Below, piece after piece: positions 52,120 to 60,658 of a stretch of 64,000 nt of DNA. Source of the DNA: Chryseobacterium camelliae. Lineage in GTDB: Bacteria > Bacteroidota > Bacteroidia > Flavobacteriales > Weeksellaceae. How positions within the stretch are numbered: the first letter of the stretch is position 1; every line of letters begins with the position of its first letter. A program made the position numbers and the translations under genes. The stretch covers positions 434,001-498,000 of the forward strand of contig NZ_JAUTAL010000001.1 in NCBI RefSeq assembly GCF_030818575.1, given 5' to 3'. Below the pieces are notes generated by a model. The model ran no database searches and was not told where the DNA came from. It was given only the letters and a program-made list of their open reading frames with translations.

Positions 52120-52713
52120 ATGGTTTATAAAATCCGCGTAATATTAGATGCGAAAGAAGATATTTTCCGTGATATTGAGGTTAAGGGAAAACAGACGCTA
52201 TGGAACTTACATTTAGGAATTAAAAGTGCCTTCAGCCTGCAGGGTGATGAGCTTTCCACTTTTAACCTGCTGGAAGATGACGGTACCATCATAAAAAGTG
52301 TTCCGTTAGAGGATATGAGCGATGACGGAGACGGCGAAATCATGTCGGATGTGTATATCGATGAAGCTTTTGAAACTAAAGGCAATAAAGCCCAGTTCCA
52401 GTACGGGTTTCTCGATCTTTGGGAATTTTTCTGTGAATTGGTGGAAGTCATTGAGGAAACCAAAGGAGTTAACTATCCCATCACCGTATACCGTTTTGGT
52501 AATGTTCCCCTTAAAGCTCCTGCCAAAAGCGGAAGTAACGGAGGATCCAAAAAGAGATCTGCCATGCCTTTACTGGAAGATGACTTCAGCTTTGATGACG
52601 ATTTTGCAGCTACAGGCAATTTTGAAGAGGATGACAATACCTTCGATGATGAAGAGGAAGATTACAACGATGACATCTTCGATGAAGAAGATGACAACGA
52701 CGATGAAAAGTAA
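52120..52713 (+). CDS. Plasmid pRiA4b ORF-3 family protein with acidic tail
   Basis: The 197-residue protein has the ORF-3/TnpR-passenger domain in residues 1-120 (VYKIRVILDAKEDIFRDIEVKGKQTLWNLHLGIKSAF, FQYGFLDLWEFFCELVEVIEE). From about residue 145 the chain becomes a low-complexity acidic tail of Asp and Glu (DDEEEDYNDDIFDEEDDNDDEK), common in the Bacteroidota branch. It is a domesticated cytosolic protein of unknown role; no transposon ends are seen. Confidence 0.85.
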   Translation: MVYKIRVILDAKEDIFRDIEVKGKQTLWNLHLGIKSAFSLQGDELSTFNLLEDDGTIIKSVPLEDMSDDGDGEIMSDVYIDEAFETKGNKAQFQYGFLDLWEFFCELVEVIEETKGVNYPITVYRFGNVPLKAPAKSGSNGGSKKRSAMPLLEDDFSFDDDFAATGNFEEDDNTFDDEEEDYNDDIFDEEDDNDDEK

Positions 52714-52746
52714 ATCCCCGATCCCGACATACGGATACAATATATT

Positions 52747-52780
52747 AATCAGAATAGGAAGGCCTATTCTGATTTTTTTT
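52747..52780 (+). terminator. Terminator after the ORF-3-like gene
   Basis: AATCAGAATAGG-aagg-CCTATTCTGATT followed by T8. Confidence 0.93.
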
Positions 52781-52866
52781 GCTTAAAAGCCCCTATGATA
52801 AATACATGCAACTTCCCCGGGGCACTGTTTTTGAAGGCTTAAAAGCCATCATAAAATACATATACA

Positions 52867-53409
52867 ATGAAAAACCTGAAAAGAATAGCCATTCCCGTTT
52901 CACTGGGAATAATCGGATTGGTGCTGCTGAATTCATGTTCGGTAGGGATTCCCAAAGGAGCTACAGCCGTAAAAAACTTTGATGCAGACCGTTATCTGGG
53001 AAAATGGTATGAAATTGCCCGGTTCGATTACCGTTTTGAAAAAGATATGGATAATGTAACGGCAACGTATTCTAAAAATCCTGATGGAAGCATTAAAGTT
53101 GACAACAGAGGGTACAATTACGTGAAAAAAGAATGGAAAGAATCTATTGGGGAAGCCAGGTTTGTGAATGACCAGACAGAGGCGAGGCTCAAAGTTTCAT
53201 TTTTTAAGCCGATCTGGGCAGGCTATAACGTCATTGAGATCGATGACGATTATCAATACGCCTTAGTGGTGGGTAACAATCTCAAATACATTTGGATCCT
53301 TTCCCGTACGACCACTATTCCTGAACATATACGTCAGAAATTCCTTGAAAAGGCAAAAAGCATCGGATATAACACGGATGAGCTGATCTGGGTGAAACAT
53401 AATCAGTAA
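52867..53409 (+). CDS. Bacterial lipocalin (Blc-like lipoprotein)
   Basis: The 180-residue protein has a lipoprotein signal (SLGIIGLVLLNSCSVG, Cys24) and the lipocalin signature DADRYLGKWYEIARFDYRFEKD near residues 39-60 (GxW motif), with NVTATYSKNPDGSIKVDNRGY and the C-terminal TDELIWVKHNQ. Blc-type lipocalins bind fatty acids or lysophospholipids at the outer membrane, often under envelope stress. Confidence 0.92.
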   Translation: MKNLKRIAIPVSLGIIGLVLLNSCSVGIPKGATAVKNFDADRYLGKWYEIARFDYRFEKDMDNVTATYSKNPDGSIKVDNRGYNYVKKEWKESIGEARFVNDQTEARLKVSFFKPIWAGYNVIEIDDDYQYALVVGNNLKYIWILSRTTTIPEHIRQKFLEKAKSIGYNTDELIWVKHNQ

Positions 53410-53431
53410 TATAACGGTACTTTAAAAAAGT

Positions 53432-53465
53432 AACCCTTTCGGAATTCATTTCCTAAAGGGTTTTT
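53432..53465 (+). terminator. Terminator after the lipocalin gene
   Basis: AACCCTTT/AAAGGGTT stem followed by TTT; loop of about 15 bases. Confidence 0.7.
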
Positions 53466-53582
53466 GGCATAACAATATGCTGATCATCCCATCTTTAATC
53501 CATTTTAAATTTCCTCTGCAATATTTTGCAGATAGAGACTTTTTCACGTCATTTGTATAAGGAATTTTTCAAGAATGTTGAT

Positions 53583-54833
53583 ATGGAAAAAGCGGTTCTG
53601 ATTACCATCGGGGATGAAATCCTTTCCGGAAATACGGTAGATACCAATTCTAATTTTATAGCTTCAGAGCTTAAAGCCATCGGGATAAAAGTGATACAGA
53701 TCCTTACGATCTCGGACGAAATTGAAACCATCAAAGAAACCCTGAAATCAGCCTTTGAAACAGGAGACCTGGTCATAACAACCGGCGGACTGGGCCCTAC
53801 GCGAGATGATAAAACGAAAAAAGCCTTAGCCGAATTCTTTGATGATGAAATCGAACTGGATGAGGCTACCTTTGAACACCTCAGGAGATACATGGAAAAG
53901 CGCGGCCGGATAGAAATTCTGGAAAGAAACAGGGAACAGGCTTTTGTTCCGAAGAAATCCACTGTTTTTCAGAACCATTACGGAACGGCTCCCTGCATGA
54001 TGATGGAGCAGCAGGGAAAACTCTCGTTCAGCCTTCCGGGCGTCCCGTATGAGGTAAAACCCCTGGTCAGAGATCAGATTGTTCCGTATCTTAAAGAAAG
54101 ATTCAGCCTAAACCATATTGTTTCCAGGATTGTTTCCGTAGTCGGCATTCCGGAAAGCATACTTGCAGATACCATAGAAGGATGGGAGCTGGCGCTGCCG
54201 GCACATATCACCTTGTCCTATCTCCCAGTCGGGACCCGTGTCAAAATGAGGCTTACAGCCACAGGAGCTGTGGAAGAATTGCTGAACAGGCAGCTTGAAC
54301 AGGAAATACAGAAATTATTCCCGATAATCGGGGACCATATCATTGCCACTTCAGAAGATAAAATCGAGAAAATACTGGCAGAGCTGCTGGATGAAAAGGG
54401 TATGACCATTTCCACGGCAGAAAGCTGTACCGGCGGAGAACTGGCTAAAATGCTGACATCCAATTCCGGGAGCTCAAAATACTATATGGGAGGAATGATT
54501 TCCTATGCCACCGAAAAGAAAACCGAAATCCTTAAAGTGTCTCAGAAAACCATAGATGAGTATACCGTAGTCAGTGCTGAAGTTGCTCAGGAAATGGCTG
54601 CAGGATGCCGTGAATTGTTCAGGACTGATATTGCTCTTTCCACCACAGGGGTTGCCGGGCCCGGAAAAGGCGAAGACGGCAAGGCAGTGGGTACCGTATT
54701 TTATACCATCAGGATCAGGGAACGGGAAGAAACGTCCCGGCTTTTCCTGCCGCATCTGGACAGGTTAGACTTCATGCATTTTGTTTCTCAAAAAATTCTT
54801 CAGGACCTTGTTTCGCTGTTGATAAGTGCCTAA
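53583..54833 (+). CDS. cinA: CinA, competence/damage-inducible protein (NMN amidohydrolase)
   Basis: The 416-residue protein (start MEKAVLITIGDEILSGNTVDTN) has an N-terminal MoCF-like domain (TTGGLGPTRDDKTKKALAEF) with ADP-ribose pyrophosphatase activity in relatives and a C-terminal PncC domain (TISTAESCTGGELAKML, TTGVAGPGKGEDGKAVGTVF) that deamidates nicotinamide mononucleotide. It recycles pyridine nucleotides; the competence link is from other bacteria. An upstream in-frame TTG near 53526 is unlikely. Confidence 0.94.
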   Translation: MEKAVLITIGDEILSGNTVDTNSNFIASELKAIGIKVIQILTISDEIETIKETLKSAFETGDLVITTGGLGPTRDDKTKKALAEFFDDEIELDEATFEHLRRYMEKRGRIEILERNREQAFVPKKSTVFQNHYGTAPCMMMEQQGKLSFSLPGVPYEVKPLVRDQIVPYLKERFSLNHIVSRIVSVVGIPESILADTIEGWELALPAHITLSYLPVGTRVKMRLTATGAVEELLNRQLEQEIQKLFPIIGDHIIATSEDKIEKILAELLDEKGMTISTAESCTGGELAKMLTSNSGSSKYYMGGMISYATEKKTEILKVSQKTIDEYTVVSAEVAQEMAAGCRELFRTDIALSTTGVAGPGKGEDGKAVGTVFYTIRIREREETSRLFLPHLDRLDFMHFVSQKILQDLVSLLISA

Positions 54834-54921
54834 AAGCCACTTTATTTTTAATTTTATTTTAATAGGTTTTACGGGGTGTTTTCATGCTTTTTGACGTTGC
54901 TTTGCATAAAGAAATCAGAAG

Positions 54922-57900
54922 GTGGAACACTCAAAACAAATTTTTCAGACTGAGAATAAAAAACGCTGGAGGAATGTAAAGTGGGGATCAAGAATTTTTA
55001 TCTTTCTCGCGGTACTGCTCTTCATTGCGCTGGGTCTGATGATGAAGCTGGACAGAAGTCCAAAAATTCCCTTTAAGGAAGATTACAAGGCCGTAATAAC
55101 AGCCAGCCGGCCTTACCTTCAGGAAAATAAGATATCCAAAGAATATAAAGGATTCAGAAGCTTTATCTCCGAAAAAAATATCCATACCAATATTGCCAAA
55201 ATAGAAAAGGCAAAAGAAGAACGCTTCAAAAACCAGAACCGGAACTGGGCACAGTTTCCGGGAGGCATCCGTTCTGCATTTTATGTGGCCTGGGACCCGC
55301 AGTCGCTGATGTCGCTCAAAAGGAATATCCGGCATGTGAACCTGGTATTTCCGGAATGGTTTTTCCTGGACCCCAAATCCGGAGATCTAAAGACCAATGT
55401 AGACCCGGAAGGATACAAAATCATCAGGAGGACCGGTGTTGCAGCTATGCCTATGCTGAGTAATAATGCCGACCGTGAGTTCCGTTCAGAAGGGCTTTCT
55501 CAGGTGCTGAAGGATCCGCAGAAGAGAACGCAGCTGATCAATAAAATAATGGCCCAGTGTCTTAAATTTCATTTCAAGGGAATCAATGTAGACTTTGAAA
55601 ACATCGGTCTGGATTCCGATGAATACCTTATTGCATTCATGAAAGAACTTTCAGGAACGTTCAGAAAGAACGGACTGATGATAACCATGGATATCATGAC
55701 GGATAACGATGATTATAACATCCGTAAGCTGGATCCCTATGTAGATTATTTTGTGCTGATGGCGTACGATGAGTATTCCGCAGACAGTGATGCAGGACCA
55801 GTATCTTCCCAGAAATGGATTGAGGCACAGACCGGTAAAATACTGAAGAAAACTACACCCGGAAAAATTATTTTAGGATTGGGGGCCTACGGGTATGATT
55901 GGAGTACGAATCCTGATGACAATACTTCCGTAACGTATATGCAGGCTATTACAAAAGCCAGTGCCAGTAAAGCCACGATTAACTTTGATGACAATACATT
56001 CAACCTGGACTATTCCTATACTGACGCCAAAAACAATACGCATACCGTATTTTTTAATGATGCGGCGTCTATCTTTAATACCATGCGTTTCTCGTCCGAG
56101 TATCCTCTAGCAGGAACCGCATTATGGAGATTAGGAAGCGAGGACAGCCGGGTATGGAATTTTTATGATAAAGACCTTACGTCTGCAGGAATGTCCAAAA
56201 TCAATTTCAAAGATCTTGAAAATGTTAAAGGCCAGACCATGGTCGATTATATCGGGGATGGGGAAGTGCTGGATGTCCTGAATACCCCGCATGACGGAAA
56301 GATAGTCCTGGAAACGGATCCAAAGGAAAAAATCATCACGGATGAAACCTATAAAACGTATCCCAGCTCTTATGAAGTAAAAAAATATGGCGAAGCACCG
56401 CAAAAGGAACTGGTGCTTACTTTCGATGACGGTCCGGATGAAACCTATACCCCGCAGATCCTCGATGTTTTATCCAAATACCACGTTCCGGCAGCCTTCT
56501 TCCTCGTAGGCCTGAACGCGGAAAAAAACCTTCCACTGGTAAAAAGGATCTACAGGGAAGGGCACGAAATAGGAAACCATACCTTCACGCATGAAAATGT
56601 GGCCAGGGTAAGCCCGGAAAGGGCTCTTCTGGAACTTAAGCTGACCAGGCTTTTGATTGAATGCGTAACTGGTCACAGTACCATACTGTTCCGGGCGCCG
56701 TACAATGCCGATTCAGAACCTACCACTCCTGAAGAAATCATTCCGGTGGCACTCGCCAGAAAGCAGAATTACCTCGATATCGGGGAAAATATAGATCCTG
56801 AAGACTGGCAGCCGGGGATCAAAGCAGATGAAATAGTAAAAAGGGTCATGGAAGGACTTCATCAGAGAAAAGGAAATATCATCCTTTTGCATGATGCAGG
56901 TGGCGATACCAGGGAAGAAACGGTAAAGGCCCTAAAAATCATGATTCCCGCACTCCAGAAACAGGGGTATCATTTTACCAATCTGACCAGCATTCTTCAC
57001 AAAAGCAAAAACGAACTCATGCCCGAAGTGCCTAAAACAAGAGCATATTATGTCATGCAGCTGAATCTGGTGCTGGCAACCGTGATTTATGGCATCAGCC
57101 ATTTCCTGGTTGCGCTTTTCACCGTATTTATTGCATTGGGTATCATAAGGCTGATCCTGATGGCTTATTGGGCAGTACAGGAAAAAAGAAGAGACAAAGA
57201 GAAAGGAAGGTTTCCGGTACTGGATGCCTATCCTAAGGTTTCCATCATGGTTCCCGCTTATAATGAAGAAGTCAACATCGTCTCATCACTGGGAAATCTT
57301 CTGAATCAGACCTATCCTAATTTTGATGTGATCATGATAGACGACGGAAGCAAAGATTCCACCTATCAGAAAGCCCAGGAGGCATTTGCCGGCCATCCGA
57401 AGCTCAAGATCTTCACGAAATCCAACGGCGGAAAAGCTACGGCATTAAATTATGGAATATCCCGGACTGATGCAGAATACGTAGTCTGTATTGATGCGGA
57501 TACCAAGCTCCAGCGGGATGCCCTGAAATTTCTGATGGCGAGGTTCCTTAATGCGGCTCCGGAAGAAAAGATTGCTGCTGTAGCAGGAAACGTAAAGGTT
57601 GGAAACCCGGTTAACTGGCTCACCAAATGGCAGGCGATAGAATATACCACCAGCCAGAATTTTGACCGCCTTGCCTATTCATATATCAATGCGATAACCG
57701 TTATTCCCGGAGCCATAGGAGCATTCAGAAAAGCAGCAGTGGATGAAGTGGGAGGCTATTCTTCCGATACGCTGGCGGAAGACTGTGATATTACCGTCAA
57801 AATGCTGAAAAAAGGCTACCGAATCGCCAATGAAAACAGGGCTGTTGCCGTTACCGAAGCACCCGAAACCGTAAAACAGTTTCTCAAACAGCGCTTCAGA

Positions 57901-58329
57901 TGGACCTATGGTATCATGCAGATGTTCTGGAAACAGAAACAAACCTTCCTGAACCCTGAATACAAAGGGCTAGGACTCTGGGCGATGCCGAATATCCTGC
58001 TGTTCCAGTATATCATTCCGTTTTTTTCACCGATGGCTGACCTGATCATGTTTTTCGGGCTGTTGTCGGGGAACGGCAGTAAAATATTGGTATATTACCT
58101 GCTTTTCCTTCTCGTGGATGCATCACTCGCCATCGTTGCCTTCATTATGCAGAAAGAAAAAATGTGGAACCTCATCTACATTGTGCCTCAGCGGTTTGGG
58201 TACCGGTGGCTGATGTACATCGTCCTTTTCAGGAGCCTGAGGCGTGCGCTGAAGGGAGAGATGCAGGCATGGGGATTCCTGAAACGAACAGGAAATGTAA
58301 CAGAAATCAATGCTTCCCGGATATCATAA
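54922..58329 (+). CDS. GH18-like / polysaccharide deacetylase / GT2 glycosyltransferase fusion
   Basis: This 1135-residue membrane protein joins three carbohydrate enzymes. After an N-terminal membrane helix (residues about 23-42) comes a GH18-like domain (about 95-420) in which the DGxDxDxE motif reads KGINVDFE, with Asp224 and Glu226 kept but the first Asp changed to Asn. A NodB-type deacetylase domain follows (about 490-700: TFDDGPDE near 502, HTFTHE with metal His near 553 and 557, RAPYNAD). Two membrane helices (about 715-755) lead to a processive GT2 domain (DDGSKDST near 807, DADT near 858, EDCD near 954, QRFRW near 990) and further helices. It likely makes, deacetylates and trims a beta-linked GlcNAc polymer. 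GTG start. Confidence 0.92.
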   Translation: MEHSKQIFQTENKKRWRNVKWGSRIFIFLAVLLFIALGLMMKLDRSPKIPFKEDYKAVITASRPYLQENKISKEYKGFRSFISEKNIHTNIAKIEKAKEERFKNQNRNWAQFPGGIRSAFYVAWDPQSLMSLKRNIRHVNLVFPEWFFLDPKSGDLKTNVDPEGYKIIRRTGVAAMPMLSNNADREFRSEGLSQVLKDPQKRTQLINKIMAQCLKFHFKGINVDFENIGLDSDEYLIAFMKELSGTFRKNGLMITMDIMTDNDDYNIRKLDPYVDYFVLMAYDEYSADSDAGPVSSQKWIEAQTGKILKKTTPGKIILGLGAYGYDWSTNPDDNTSVTYMQAITKASASKATINFDDNTFNLDYSYTDAKNNTHTVFFNDAASIFNTMRFSSEYPLAGTALWRLGSEDSRVWNFYDKDLTSAGMSKINFKDLENVKGQTMVDYIGDGEVLDVLNTPHDGKIVLETDPKEKIITDETYKTYPSSYEVKKYGEAPQKELVLTFDDGPDETYTPQILDVLSKYHVPAAFFLVGLNAEKNLPLVKRIYREGHEIGNHTFTHENVARVSPERALLELKLTRLLIECVTGHSTILFRAPYNADSEPTTPEEIIPVALARKQNYLDIGENIDPEDWQPGIKADEIVKRVMEGLHQRKGNIILLHDAGGDTREETVKALKIMIPALQKQGYHFTNLTSILHKSKNELMPEVPKTRAYYVMQLNLVLATVIYGISHFLVALFTVFIALGIIRLILMAYWAVQEKRRDKEKGRFPVLDAYPKVSIMVPAYNEEVNIVSSLGNLLNQTYPNFDVIMIDDGSKDSTYQKAQEAFAGHPKLKIFTKSNGGKATALNYGISRTDAEYVVCIDADTKLQRDALKFLMARFLNAAPEEKIAAVAGNVKVGNPVNWLTKWQAIEYTTSQNFDRLAYSYINAITVIPGAIGAFRKAAVDEVGGYSSDTLAEDCDITVKMLKKGYRIANENRAVAVTEAPETVKQFLKQRFRWTYGIMQMFWKQKQTFLNPEYKGLGLWAMPNILLFQYIIPFFSPMADLIMFFGLLSGNGSKILVYYLLFLLVDASLAIVAFIMQKEKMWNLIYIVPQRFGYRWLMYIVLFRSLRRALKGEMQAWGFLKRTGNVTEINASRIS

Positions 58330-58398
58330 AAAATTATCGACAGGCCGGTAACAAATCCATAAAAAAATATACTTATTATATAAATTAGTGTTATCATA

Positions 58399-60456
58399 AT
58401 GAAAAAACTGACATTTTCTTTATTTTTATTAGCAGGAGTCTCTTCACTGAATGTAGTGACGGCTCAGTCTAAAACCAATACAGCAGCAATGAACCTTACC
58501 GATAAAGGACTGGACCTTAGTATGATGGATAAATCGGTGCGTCCGCAGGATGATTTTTACAACTATGTAAACGGAAGCTGGATGAAAACCGCTAAAATCC
58601 CTTCAGATAAACCTACCTGGGGGAGCTTCAATAAACTGGCAGAAGACACGGACAACAATTCAATGACCATCCTCAACTCTCTTCTGAAAGATAAATTTTC
58701 AGACGGAACAGAAGGCAAGAAAATCCAGGACCTGTATGCTACATACATGAACATGCAGAAGAGAAATGCAGATGGGATTAAGCCGATCCAGGCCAACCTG
58801 AATAAGATCGATGCCATTAAAAACCTTCAGGATCTTCAGAATTACCTGATCTCTGTAACCAAAGACGGGGAAAATATCTTCTACGGATGGGGAGTAGGTG
58901 CAGACCTGAAAGATTCCAATATGAACGTGGTATATCTTGGCGATGCTTCTCTGGGATTAGGAAGAGACTATTACCAGAAGGTTAATGAGAAAAATACAGA
59001 AGCATTGGCAGAATACACCAAGTATGTATCCTCCATGCTGAAAGAACTGGGATATAAAAATGCTGATGCAGCAGCCAAAGGGATTGTTGACTATGAAAAA
59101 AGCATTGCCCAGACTTACCTGACCAATGAGCAGAGCCGTGATAACACGCTTCAGTACAACCCTGAAACGATGGCACAGCTTTCTGCATTGGTTAAAAATG
59201 TCGATATTCCGGGATACCTGAAAAAAGTAGGCGTAAATACCGATAAGGTAATTATCGGGGAGCTTGGCTACTATAAAAATCTGGATAAGTTCATCAATGC
59301 ACAGAACCTTCCTGTCATCAAAGATTACCTGAAGTTCCACCTGATCCACGGAAGTGCTGGTTACCTGAGCGAAAAGCTGGGCGACATGAGGTTTGCTTTC
59401 TATGGTAAATACCTGAGAGGCCAGCAGGAGCAAAGGGCACTGAACAAAAGAGGGTATGAGCTGATCAACGGAAGTTTGGGTGAAGCATTCGGGAAACTGT
59501 ATGTTGACAAATACTTCCCTGCAGAAGCTAAAGCCCAGATGGTTGAATTGATCGACTACCTGAAAAAAAGTTTCGCAGTGCATATCAATAACCTTACCTG
59601 GATGTCTGCCGTAACGAAAGAAAAAGCGATGCAGAAGCTGAATAAGTTCACCGTGAAAGTAGCCTATCCGGATAAATGGAAAGACTACTCCAAGCTGAAC
59701 ATTATTCCTGAATCCAAAGGTGGAAGCTTATATGGCAACCTTCAGAATATTGCAGAATGGCGGTACAACAAAGACCTGGAAAAAATCGGGAAACCGGTGG
59801 ATAAAACCGAGTGGGGAATGACACCGCAGACGGTGAACGCTTATTACAATCCGGTAAACAACGAGATCGTATTCCCTGCGGCGATCCTTCAGCCACCGTT
59901 CTTTAATCCTAAAGCGGATGCCGCTGTGAACTTCGGTGGGATTGGTGCGGTAATCGGTCATGAAATGAGCCACGGATTCGATGATTCAGGAGCGCAGTTT
60001 GACGCAGACGGAAACCTGGTAGACTGGTGGACACCGGAAGATAAAGCCAATTTTGAAAAGGCAACCAAAGCACTGGCTGCACAGTATGACAAATATGAGC
60101 CGGTAAAAGGGACTACGGTAAACGGAACCTTTACCAATGGCGAAAATATCGCAGATTTAGGCGGGGTAAACATCGCTTATGATGCATTACAGATGTACCT
60201 TAAGGATCACGGAAACCCCGGACCTATCAGCGGTTATACTCAGGATCAGAGATTCTTCCTGAGCTGGGCTACCGTATGGAGAACCTTATCCAGCGAAAAA
60301 TATATGATCAATCAGGTGAAAACCGATCCGCATTCACCGGGATACTTCAGAAGCTTCGGTCCGTTAACCAATGTTGATGCGTTCTACAAAGCTTTCGATG
60401 TTAAACCTGGAGACAAGCTTTACAAAGCGCCGCAGGACAGGATCAAAATCTGGTAA
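58399..60456 (+). CDS. M13 family (neprilysin-like) metallopeptidase, Sec-exported
   Basis: The 685-residue protein has a signal peptide (LTFSLFLLAGVSSLNVVTAQ), the N-terminal M13 domain starting KSVRPQDDFYNYVNGSW, and the catalytic site VIGHEMSHGFDDSG (His521, Glu522, His525) with ENIADLGGVNIAYDAL (third zinc ligand Glu near 582). It should degrade peptides in the periplasm or outside. The next gene is a close paralogue. Confidence 0.95.
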   Translation: MKKLTFSLFLLAGVSSLNVVTAQSKTNTAAMNLTDKGLDLSMMDKSVRPQDDFYNYVNGSWMKTAKIPSDKPTWGSFNKLAEDTDNNSMTILNSLLKDKFSDGTEGKKIQDLYATYMNMQKRNADGIKPIQANLNKIDAIKNLQDLQNYLISVTKDGENIFYGWGVGADLKDSNMNVVYLGDASLGLGRDYYQKVNEKNTEALAEYTKYVSSMLKELGYKNADAAAKGIVDYEKSIAQTYLTNEQSRDNTLQYNPETMAQLSALVKNVDIPGYLKKVGVNTDKVIIGELGYYKNLDKFINAQNLPVIKDYLKFHLIHGSAGYLSEKLGDMRFAFYGKYLRGQQEQRALNKRGYELINGSLGEAFGKLYVDKYFPAEAKAQMVELIDYLKKSFAVHINNLTWMSAVTKEKAMQKLNKFTVKVAYPDKWKDYSKLNIIPESKGGSLYGNLQNIAEWRYNKDLEKIGKPVDKTEWGMTPQTVNAYYNPVNNEIVFPAAILQPPFFNPKADAAVNFGGIGAVIGHEMSHGFDDSGAQFDADGNLVDWWTPEDKANFEKATKALAAQYDKYEPVKGTTVNGTFTNGENIADLGGVNIAYDALQMYLKDHGNPGPISGYTQDQRFFLSWATVWRTLSSEKYMINQVKTDPHSPGYFRSFGPLTNVDAFYKAFDVKPGDKLYKAPQDRIKIW

Positions 60457-60476
60457 TCTCATCAGTATAAAGTCAA

Positions 60477-60503
60477 AACCGTTCAATAATGAGCGGTTTT
60501 TTT
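60477..60503 (+). terminator. Terminator between the M13 paralogues
   Basis: AACCGTTCA-ataa-TGAGCGGTT (one G-U pair) followed by T5. Confidence 0.85.
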
Positions 60504-60620
60504 ATGCCATATTGTTTTTGCTGAAATACACACAGGTTATATTTCTGAAAATGAAAGCGCTGTGTCAATAAATACATCATATCAAATGCTGTATAAATTA
60601 CTATTATCCATCAAAATTTG

Positions 60621-60628
60621 TATATTTG
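60621..60628 (+). promoter_or_regulatory. Promoter of the second M13 peptidase gene
   Basis: TATATTTG -7 match, start near 60635, ATG at 60659. It excludes the more upstream TTG at 60626 as start codon. Confidence 0.55.
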
Positions 60629-60658
60629 ATACATTGTGTAAATAAAATAAATTTTTTA

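Noticed and set aside
58957..59583. Open frame of 208 codons antisense to the first M13 gene
   Set aside because: Antisense to conserved coding sequence; no independent evidence.
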